Translations under genes and position numbers: made by a program | Origin: Spirosoma fluviale | Lineage (GTDB): Bacteria; Bacteroidota; Bacteroidia; Cytophagales; Spirosomataceae | Reading direction: 5' to 3' | NCBI GenBank assembly: GCA_945901025.1 | Contig: CAMDJW010000001.1 | Span: forward strand, 124,001-188,000 | Length of the DNA: 64,000 nt | Notes under the pieces: model-generated | Told to the model about the DNA's origin: nothing | What the model saw: the letters and a program-made list of their open reading frames with translations, nothing else | Database searches by the model: none | Part shown: in pieces, positions 57,188 to 64,000 of the stretch | How the letters are laid out: every line of letters starts with the position of its first letter | How positions within the stretch are numbered: position 1 is the stretch's first letter

Positions 57188-60100
57188 TTATTTTTTTAAT
57201 TCAATTTGAATATCAGTGTAAACTTTATTTTTATCGTTCATGACATCTGTAATACTTAAATTTCTTACGGATAATGCATTTCGATAGTCCATTGGCATAA
57301 CTTTCTTGAATTGATTCGATATAGATTCAAAATTATCCAAGACCAACTTACCTTTAACTGAATGAGTAAACTCTATATGCTTTTGTAAAAACATTTTAAT
57401 AATAACTTTATCTTCGGGGCTTAAATCGGTTATTTCAACCATTTCGCGATTAACCTTAGATTCAAAATCATTTTTCTCATCTAACACATAAGCCACTCCT
57501 CCCGACATACCCGCTCCAAAATTACGCCCCGTTTTCCCTAAAATAACAACAATTCCTCCTGTCATATACTCACAACCGTGATCACCAATTCCTTCTACCA
57601 CAATCTTAGCTCCAGAATTTCTTACACAAAAACGTTCGCCCGCCATCCCTGCTAAATAAGCTTCACCAGATGTTGCTCCATAGAAAGAAACGTTTCCAAC
57701 AATAGAATTTTCAGATGCAACAAATGTAGAATTTCTAAAAGGATAAGCGATAATAGTTGAACCACACATACCTTTTCCAATATAATCATTAGAGTCCCCC
57801 TCAATTTCTAGTTTTAATCCTTTAACCGAAAATGCTCCAAAAGATTGACCAGCCGTCCCTTTAAATTTAAAGTGAATCAGATCCGACTTTAACCCTTTTT
57901 CACCATACTTTTTTGTTATTTCATTGGATATAATGGTACCTACGGTTCGATTGACATTAATGATAGGCAATTCAGCATAAGTTTCTTTTTGATTAACTAA
58001 AGAATCTTTGGCTAATTCTAACAATTTCCAGTCTAATTGATCAGCCATTCCATGATCTTGCTCCTCAGACTTTACTAATGCTACCGAAGGATCACTTACA
58101 GCATAAGATAATATAGGAGAAAGATCCAAGTTTTTATATTTCCAATGAGATGAAACATCTCGCATCTCCAATAGATCTACACGACCCACCATATCGTTAA
58201 TTTTTCTAAATCCTAATTCAGCCATTATTTCACGTAATTCCTGAGCTAAGAAATAAAATAAATTTACAACATGATCTGGATTACCTGTATATAAAGCTCT
58301 TAAATCCGGATTTTGGGTTGCCACACCTACTGGACAGGTATTTAAATGACATTTTCTCATCATAATACATCCTGCAGTAACTAATGCTGCAGTAGCAACG
58401 CCAAATTCTTCCGCACCCAATAAAGCAGCCATGGCTATATCCCTGCCAGTTTTAATTTGACCATCCGTTTGAATTGTGACACGCCCACGTAATTTGTTTT
58501 TAACTAATGTTTGATGCGTCTCCGCTAAACCTAATTCCCAAGGTAAACCCGCATGGCGAATAGAAGATAATGGCGATGCACCCGTTCCACCATCATAACC
58601 AGCAATTAATATATGATCAGCATGCGCTTTAGCAACACCCGCTGCAATCGTACCCACACCCGCTTCAGAAACTAATTTAACAGAAATTCTAGCCTCTCTG
58701 TTTGCATTTTTTAAATCAAAAATTAATTGAGCTAAATCTTCAATTGAATAAATATCATGATGTGGAGGTGGAGATATTAAACCCACACCTGGTGTTGAAT
58801 GCCTCGTTTTACCAATCCAATCATCTACTTTATGACCAGGTAATTGTCCTCCTTCACCAGGCTTTGCTCCTTGAGCCATTTTAATTTGCAACTCATTCGC
58901 ATTAGTCAAATAATCCATAGTGACACCAAATCTACCAGATGCTACTTGTTTGATACTTGAATTCATTGAATCACCATTAGGTAATTTTTTAAACCTAATT
59001 GGATCCTCGCCTCCTTCACCCGTATTAGACTTACCACCAATACGATTCATAGCGATTGCTAAAGTGGTATGTGCCTCATATGATATTGAACCAAAGGACA
59101 TCGCGCCAGTGGCGAAACGATTTAAAATACCTTCAATGGGTTCTACTTCATCAATTGAAATAGATTGAGTGCTTTTGAATTTCAACAAACCCCTTAAGGT
59201 AATTGCTTTATTTCCTTGATCATCAATCAGTTTAGAGTATTTCTTAAAAACGGAGTAATCATTTAACTTAGTGGCCTGTTGCAATAAATGAATCGTTTGA
59301 GGATTGAATAAATGCTCCTCTCCTCTTTGTTTCCATTGATAAATACCCCCTACTTCCAATTTCGGGTTAATTGATTTTAAAATTTCATAACCTGATTCAT
59401 GTTTAATTAATGCCTCTGTAGCTAATGTATCTAAATCCACTCCTTCAATCCGAGAAATAGATCCTGTAAAATACATATTAACAACAGAATGATCTAAACC
59501 TAAAATTTCGAAAATTTGTGCTCCTTGATAAGACTGTAATGTTGAGATACCCATTTTAGAAAAAATCTTAAGTAACTCACCATTCACCGCTTTAATATAA
59601 TTGTATTCAAGTTTTTCATAAGACAAATTAGGGTCAACTAATTTGTTTTCTTTCATTAATTTTATGGTCTCAAAAGCCATGTAAGGATTAACAGCAGATG
59701 CACCATATCCAATTAATGTTGCAAAATGATGGGTCTCCCAAACGTCACCGGCTTCCAAAATAATACCTACTTTTGCCCGCTTTTTAACCCGAATTAAATG
59801 ATTATGTACTGCCCCTAATGCTAATAACGAAGGAATTGGAGCATGAGATGAATCTATTCCACGGTCGGTAAGCAAAATAATGGAATATCCATCATCCACT
59901 GCATCCTCAGCATAATTACAAATTCTGTCCAAAGCTTTCTTTAATACTCCGGGTTCATTAGATGCACGAAAAGTCATGTGAATTGACTTTGTTTGAAATT
60001 TCTCATGATCAATCCAACGAATTTTCTCAACTTCTTTGTTGCGCAACACAGGTTGTTGGATTTCTATTTGCTTACAATGACTCGGACTTTCTTCTAATAA

Positions 60101-61762
60101 ATTAGACAAACCTCCAATGTCAGTTAATAATGACATTACCATCCTTTCGCGAATAGGATCAATAGGCGGATTGGTAACTTGGGCAAAAAGTTGCTTAAAG
60201 TAGCTAGAAATATGTTGGGCTTTATCCGACAAAACAGCTAATGGCGTATCTATTCCCATAGAACCTAAAGCTTCTTTTCCAGTTTCCGCCATTTGAGTTA
60301 ATACAATTCGAATATCTTCGGTAGTAAAACCAAAAATCTGCTGCCTTGAAATAACTTCATTGGATTTTGGTTGCCTATATTCACTTCCCGCTTCAGGCAA
60401 GTCTTCTACTCGAATTTTATTTTCACGCAACCATTGGCCATAAGGTTGTTGTTGGCAAATTACTTCTTTAAGTTCTTCGTCAGGAACAATACGACCTTGT
60501 TCCATATCAACAACAAACATTTTTCCAGGTTGTAAACGTCCTTTTGAAACAATCGTGGCTGGATCTAAGTCTAGCACTCCTGTTTCAGATGCCATAATAA
60601 CATGATCATCATTAGTTACCCAAAATCTTGAAGGTCTTAATCCATTGCGATCTAAAGTAGCTCCAATGAGTTTTCCATCAGTAAATGAAATACTTGCTGG
60701 ACCATCCCATGGTTCCATCATAGCTGCATGATATTCATAAAAATCTTTTTTGTAAGATTCCATTGATTCATTTCCGTCCCAAGCTTCAGGTATTAGCATC
60801 ATCATTACATGAGGCAAAGACCGACCACTCAGATATAACATTTCAATCGCGTTATCTAAAATAGCTGAATCAGATTGACCTAAATTACAAATAGGTAAAA
60901 TCATGTCTAACTCTTCCTGCGAAAAATATTGACTAGAAAACAAGGCAGATTGAGCTTGCATCCAAGATGAATTACCTTTAACAGTATTTATTTCACCATT
61001 ATGAGCGATAAAACGGAAGGGTTGTGCTAACTTCCATTCTGGAAAAGTATTTGTTGAAAAACGCGAATGTACAATGGCTAAAGCCGATGTAAAATTATCT
61101 TGAAATAAGTCGACAAAATACCCAGGAACCTGCATAGTAGTCAACATACCTTTATAGATAATTGTCCTACACGACATGGATGCAAAGTAAAATTTATTTT
61201 CTAATCCTCGAATCGTTTCATTTAACAATTTGGCAACGTATTGCCTGAAAACATAAAGTTTACGCTCGAATTCTATCTCAGTTTTACATGATACAGGCTT
61301 TTCAATAAATATTTGATAAATGTTAGGTTCCGAATCTCCCGAATCAGCACCTAAAATCTCATTATTATTAACAGGTACTAATCGATAACCTAAAATTGAT
61401 AATCCTAACTTTTTAGCCTTACGATCTATTACTTCTTTACATTCATTAATTAAAATCTCATTCTTCGGAAAAAAGGCCATTCCAACTCCGTAATTACCAA
61501 GAGATGGCAAGGAAAACTTTAGTTTACGTGATTCTTCTAAAAAGAATTCATGGGGGATTTGCACAAGAACACCTGCTCCATCACCAGAATTTGGATCACA
61601 GCCACAAGCTCCACGATGATCCATTCGAATCAACATTTTGATAGCATCTTGGACGATTCTGTGCGATTTTATTCCTTTTAAACTAGCAACGAAACCAATA
61701 CCACAAGCATCATGCTCAAATTCTTTCCGATACAATCCTTCTCCAGCTACCTTAATCTCCAT
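57188..61762 (-). CDS. gltB: Glutamate synthase large subunit
   Basis: Produces two glutamates from glutamine and 2-oxoglutarate, the main route of ammonia assimilation with glutamine synthetase. The 1524 residues begin with a short propeptide and the Ntn-type catalytic Cys20 (HDACGIGFVASLKG), followed by the central domain and the FMN domain (GEGGEDPIRFKKL, KPGEGGQLPG, GYDGGTGASPLSSIRHAG), the 3Fe-4S cysteines in CIMMRKCHLNTC near 1131-1142 and the C-terminal GXGXG beta-helix (GMSGGVAYVLD). All normal for bacterial GOGAT. A possible -7 box TAAATTTG lies upstream. Confidence 0.98.
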   Translation of the reverse strand: MEIKVAGEGLYRKEFEHDACGIGFVASLKGIKSHRIVQDAIKMLIRMDHRGACGCDPNSGDGAGVLVQIPHEFFLEESRKLKFSLPSLGNYGVGMAFFPKNEILINECKEVIDRKAKKLGLSILGYRLVPVNNNEILGADSGDSEPNIYQIFIEKPVSCKTEIEFERKLYVFRQYVAKLLNETIRGLENKFYFASMSCRTIIYKGMLTTMQVPGYFVDLFQDNFTSALAIVHSRFSTNTFPEWKLAQPFRFIAHNGEINTVKGNSSWMQAQSALFSSQYFSQEELDMILPICNLGQSDSAILDNAIEMLYLSGRSLPHVMMMLIPEAWDGNESMESYKKDFYEYHAAMMEPWDGPASISFTDGKLIGATLDRNGLRPSRFWVTNDDHVIMASETGVLDLDPATIVSKGRLQPGKMFVVDMEQGRIVPDEELKEVICQQQPYGQWLRENKIRVEDLPEAGSEYRQPKSNEVISRQQIFGFTTEDIRIVLTQMAETGKEALGSMGIDTPLAVLSDKAQHISSYFKQLFAQVTNPPIDPIRERMVMSLLTDIGGLSNLLEESPSHCKQIEIQQPVLRNKEVEKIRWIDHEKFQTKSIHMTFRASNEPGVLKKALDRICNYAEDAVDDGYSIILLTDRGIDSSHAPIPSLLALGAVHNHLIRVKKRAKVGIILEAGDVWETHHFATLIGYGASAVNPYMAFETIKLMKENKLVDPNLSYEKLEYNYIKAVNGELLKIFSKMGISTLQSYQGAQIFEILGLDHSVVNMYFTGSISRIEGVDLDTLATEALIKHESGYEILKSINPKLEVGGIYQWKQRGEEHLFNPQTIHLLQQATKLNDYSVFKKYSKLIDDQGNKAITLRGLLKFKSTQSISIDEVEPIEGILNRFATGAMSFGSISYEAHTTLAIAMNRIGGKSNTGEGGEDPIRFKKLPNGDSMNSSIKQVASGRFGVTMDYLTNANELQIKMAQGAKPGEGGQLPGHKVDDWIGKTRHSTPGVGLISPPPHHDIYSIEDLAQLIFDLKNANREARISVKLVSEAGVGTIAAGVAKAHADHILIAGYDGGTGASPLSSIRHAGLPWELGLAETHQTLVKNKLRGRVTIQTDGQIKTGRDIAMAALLGAEEFGVATAALVTAGCIMMRKCHLNTCPVGVATQNPDLRALYTGNPDHVVNLFYFLAQELREIMAELGFRKINDMVGRVDLLEMRDVSSHWKYKNLDLSPILSYAVSDPSVALVKSEEQDHGMADQLDWKLLELAKDSLVNQKETYAELPIINVNRTVGTIISNEITKKYGEKGLKSDLIHFKFKGTAGQSFGAFSVKGLKLEIEGDSNDYIGKGMCGSTIIAYPFRNSTFVASENSIVGNVSFYGATSGEAYLAGMAGERFCVRNSGAKIVVEGIGDHGCEYMTGGIVVILGKTGRNFGAGMSGGVAYVLDEKNDFESKVNREMVEITDLSPEDKVIIKMFLQKHIEFTHSVKGKLVLDNFESISNQFKKVMPMDYRNALSVRNLSITDVMNDKNKVYTDIQIELKK

Positions 61763-61856
61763 AATAAAATATAATTATTCTTATACACTAAAAAAATAAA
61801 CCAAAACATAAAAAATAGATAACCATGCTTTAATAAAATATTAAATACTAGTAATT

Positions 61857-61864
61857 CAAATTTA
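61857..61864 (-). promoter_or_regulatory. Candidate -7 element upstream of gltB
   Basis: TAAATTTG on the minus strand, about 95 nt upstream of the gltB ATG, in the 202-nt AT-rich gap between gltB and the STAS gene. No TTG at ideal spacing. I see no gene or other clear signal in this gap; a weak 5-bp hairpin lies at about 61931-61948 after the STAS gene. Confidence 0.28.
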
Positions 61865-61964
61865 AACAAAAATTAATTTGGCGTATATTAATATAGATAA
61901 AATATAATATGGTAAATGAAATATCAAAAATGAAGAATAATTAATCTTCTAAGAATCCAATTTA

Positions 61965-62402
61965 TCAATAATCATCAGATTCATTATTTGAAAAACCACC
62001 TTCAAATTCTTGCTCTTCCTCATCAGAATCTTGAAAATCATTTTCTAAATCATTTAAATAAATTGCGTCTACCGCTTCTTTGACAGTATTTAATAACGTA
62101 AAGTCTTCAATTTTAGCTAAGTCTAAACGATCTTGAATATGTTCATTCTTTGTTACAACTGCAAATAAGCCCATTTCATTGGTACAAATTTTAGTACCTT
62201 TTCGTATGCAGCTAACTCCAAACCCATCAATTTCTGTGACATTATTTAAATCTAAAATCATATTCGCAAACTCTTTTTTGAATAAATTTCGAATGACTAA
62301 CTCAAGTTCTTCTGAATTTGTTTGAGTTAAATTAATTTCATTCCAAGTAATGATTGCATAACTTTCATTTTGTTCTAAACTATAAAATGGGTTACTGGAC
62401 AT
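61965..62402 (-). CDS. STAS-domain protein without the phosphorylatable serine
   Basis: A 145-residue cytoplasmic protein. The STAS fold (about 8-115) shows YAIITWNEINL, MILDLNNVTEIDGFGVSCI and the helix HIQDRLDLAKI. In SpoIIAA-like proteins the motif is D-S-S-G with the phosphorylated Ser; here it is Asp59-Gly60-Phe61-Gly62, so phospho-switching by an anti-sigma kinase is unlikely. The tail (about 118-145) is strongly acidic (DSDEEEQEFEGG). Its start overlaps the purC 3' end by 11 nt, an adjacency that suggests shared translation. Function unknown. Confidence 0.85.
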   Translation of the reverse strand: MSSNPFYSLEQNESYAIITWNEINLTQTNSEELELVIRNLFKKEFANMILDLNNVTEIDGFGVSCIRKGTKICTNEMGLFAVVTKNEHIQDRLDLAKIEDFTLLNTVKEAVDAIYLNDLENDFQDSDEEEQEFEGGFSNNESDDY

Positions 62403-63324
62403 GGCTTAAATATAAATTTACGTTATTAAAAATTCGATTATGTATATCGTTTTGATCTTCTTTATGGAATTCTAACCCAGTTATTTCGGTATATAAAAGA
62501 ATATATCTCTCAGAAATTTCCTTTATAAATTCATCCGTTAAATGAGGAATTTGTTGTCCATCTTTACCTTGAAAATTATTCTTAATTAACCATTCTCTTA
62601 CAAATTCTTTGGATAATTGCTTTTGCGGAAGACCTTTGGAAAATAAATCTTCATAAGGTCCTAAATAAAAATAACGTGATGAATCCGGTGTATGAATTTC
62701 ATCCATTAACATGATACTATTATCATACAAACCAAATTCGTACTTAGTGTCTACTAAAATAAGGCCTTTTTCCAAAGCCATTTGCTGGCCACGTTGAAAA
62801 AGCAAATGCGTTTTTTCAACCAGTTGCTTCAAAAGAGTTTCTGATACTATATTTTGTTTAACAATTTCTTCTAGGGAAATATCTTGATCATGACCTTCAT
62901 GTGCTTTTGTTGTAGGTGTAATAATGGGAGAAGGTAAGACCTGATTTTCTTTTAGACCTTCAGGTAAAACAACTCCACATACAACTCTTTTTCCGAATGA
63001 ATACTCTCTCCAAAGATGACCTACCATATAATTCCTAATAACCATTTCAATAGGTATCGGCTCACATTTAATCCCATAAGCCGCATTAGCATCAGGAGTT
63101 GAAATCAACCAGTTTGGAACGATATCACGCGTAGCGTTTAAAAAATAGCTAGCAATTTGATTTAATACTTGGCCTTTAAATGGAATTAGTTTAGGCAAAA
63201 CAACGTCAAATGCTGAAATTCGATCCGAAGTAATCATTAATAAATAGTCACCAAAACCATATACATCACGTACTTTACCTTGATAGAAAGACGTTTGATT
63301 TGAAAATTTATACTCTTTAGACAT
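62392..63324 (-). CDS. purC: SAICAR synthetase (phosphoribosylaminoimidazole-succinocarboxamide synthase)
   Basis: Joins CAIR and aspartate in purine synthesis using ATP. The 310 residues have QGKVRDVYGFGDYLLMITSDRISAFDV (given here in two parts: QGKVRDVYGF and ITSDRISAFDV), PIPIEMVIRNYMVGHLWREY, the signature LILVDTKYEFGLYD and DEIHTPDSSRYF. The length matches the longer Bacteroidota/eukaryote-like group. Overlaps the STAS gene by 11 nt, and is 11 nt after the hypothetical gene. Confidence 0.97.
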   Translation of the reverse strand: MSKEYKFSNQTSFYQGKVRDVYGFGDYLLMITSDRISAFDVVLPKLIPFKGQVLNQIASYFLNATRDIVPNWLISTPDANAAYGIKCEPIPIEMVIRNYMVGHLWREYSFGKRVVCGVVLPEGLKENQVLPSPIITPTTKAHEGHDQDISLEEIVKQNIVSETLLKQLVEKTHLLFQRGQQMALEKGLILVDTKYEFGLYDNSIMLMDEIHTPDSSRYFYLGPYEDLFSKGLPQKQLSKEFVREWLIKNNFQGKDGQQIPHLTDEFIKEISERYILLYTEITGLEFHKEDQNDIHNRIFNNVNLYLSHVQ

Positions 63325-63335
63325 TTATATAATAA

Positions 63336-63857
63336 TTAATAGGGTAAAAACTTCTCATTTTTTCTTAATAAATCTAACATCCACTTAGAATCATTGGTAT
63401 TATAATTTTTATTTACGACTTTCAATTCCTCATGAAAAAGCTCAGAAGCCTTAACCTTATTTTCAGAAATAAAAGAAAATAATTCATATAATTTGACCAG
63501 TGTATCTTTATCTGGATACATCTTTAAACCTTCTCTTAGTATTATTTTCGAACTTTCCTGTTTATTGTTTTGCCTAAGAATAAAACTTTTAAATATATAA
63601 TCATCTAATGAATTTACATTAAAATTAACGAAAGATGTTGGCCTTTTTATAGAAATTAAAACCTTCGTTTTGTAAATACTCTCATTGTTAAAAATATTTT
63701 TTTTTTCAATCAAATTAATTAGAGAAATAGCTTTATCATAATCTTTAGATAAAATAGATGAGTTGATTTTATTTATTTCACTATTAAAACTATAACCTAA
63801 TCCTGAAGATAAGTTCTGGTAGAATAATATCAATATGTAAAAAAATGTTGAAAACAA
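63336..63857 (-). CDS. Hypothetical exported protein with TPR-like helices
   Basis: A 173-residue protein with a hydrophobic N-terminus (about 1-20) that may be a signal peptide or anchor. The rest is helical: LSKDYDKAISLINLIEKKN resembles one tetratricopeptide helix pair, and REGLKMYPDKDTLVKLYELF another. I do not recognise a specific family. It lies between a membrane-protein gene (6 nt upstream) and purC (11 nt downstream) on the same strand. A periplasmic adaptor is possible. Confidence 0.65.
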   Translation of the reverse strand: MFSTFFYILILFYQNLSSGLGYSFNSEINKINSSILSKDYDKAISLINLIEKKNIFNNESIYKTKVLISIKRPTSFVNFNVNSLDDYIFKSFILRQNNKQESSKIILREGLKMYPDKDTLVKLYELFSFISENKVKASELFHEELKVVNKNYNTNDSKWMLDLLRKNEKFLPY

Positions 63858-63863
63858 TATAAT

Positions 63864-64000
63864 TTATTTTAAAACTTGAAACTTTAAAAACACATCTCCA
63901 ACGAATAAAAATAATAGCAAAATTAATAAATATATGCTTAATTGATTAATGGAGTACCAATTTTCTCCAATGGAAAGGAAATTATCATTGGTTATTTCTA
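63864..64000 (-). CDS. C-terminal end of a membrane protein (5' part outside window)
   Basis: The minus-strand frame entering at the window edge reads 45 codons to a TAA at 63866-63864. It ends with a single hydrophobic helix (SIYLLILLLFLFVGDVFL) and a short basic tail. A single C-terminal helix of this kind is typical of BatA/von Willebrand-type membrane proteins of Bacteroidota, but too little is visible for a name. It is 6 nt from the downstream gene, so it belongs to the same operon. Confidence 0.6.
   Translation of the reverse strand, partial: EITNDNFLSIGENWYSINQLSIYLLILLLFLFVGDVFLKFQVLK

Noticed and set aside
61931-61948. Terminator after the STAS gene
   Set aside because: Only five uninterrupted base pairs and a poor T-run; noted in the gap description but not called.

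Overview
The window looks like chromosomal DNA of a member of the Bacteroidota, probably a compact, free-living aquatic type. The evidence is strong A+T bias, almost no Shine-Dalgarno sequences, promoters of the Bacteroidota form (TTG, about 20 nt, TAnnTTTG), and gene sets typical of the phylum: ligA-dapA, ftsX-DUF3098-uppP-truB-ribF, UMF1-type MFS, a PD40-OmpA envelope protein, and SLBB/Wza-type export. I cannot name the genus. No rRNA, CRISPR array, insertion sequence, prophage or integrase is visible.

Layout. 0-2.7 kb: a divergent fucose locus with a FucP-like permease (partial) and a secreted GH29 alpha-L-fucosidase broken by one in-frame TAG. 2.7-7 kb: small lipoprotein, Dabb protein, dapA, ligA, rpe. 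7-11 kb: three translationally coupled envelope genes (PD40-OmpA, acyltransferase 3, GT2) ending at a strong hairpin. 11-14.3 kb: katG and divergent oxyR. 14.3-20.6 kb: a tight minus-strand operon (FAD dehydrogenase, CoA-type Nudix, parC, UMF1 transporter). 20.7-28.3 kb: YyaL-like protein, ruvC, deacetylase, tatD, lone ABC ATPase, xylB, tRNA-Leu, MacB-like permease. 28.3-38.4 kb: a conserved secreted protein of unknown function, then a polysaccharide export operon (SLBB/Wza-like, Wzz-like, Wzm, Wzt, DegT aminotransferase, GT-C). 38.5-47.6 kb: parE, a TPR-like protein, etfBA, bifunctional nuclease, ftsX, DUF3098, uppP, truB, ribF, pheA. 47.7-55.3 kb: a second glycan locus (WecA-like, acetyltransferase, GT2, two GT4, a membrane protein, Wzy/WaaL-like). 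55.3-55.6 kb: tRNA-Arg, tRNA-Pro, tRNA-Ser. 55.7-61.8 kb: gltD, gltB. 62-64 kb: STAS protein, purC, a hypothetical, and the 3' end of a membrane protein.

The genes mostly serve central metabolism (Glu, Phe, Lys/DAP, purine, FAD, pentose phosphate), DNA topology and repair, oxidative defence, and two surface-glycan systems supported by uppP. The genome is very compact: most convergent gene pairs overlap at their 3' ends, and no intergenic stretch exceeds 300 bases.

I found no clearly new multi-gene system. The best leads are the ParC disordered acidic tail ending in a beta-clamp-binding-like QLGLF, the nonsense-split fucosidase with a palindrome over its promoter, a STAS protein without its phosphorylatable serine that overlaps purC, a poly-Asn microsatellite in the export channel protein, and a conserved secreted protein with a glutamine-amidotransferase-like motif.
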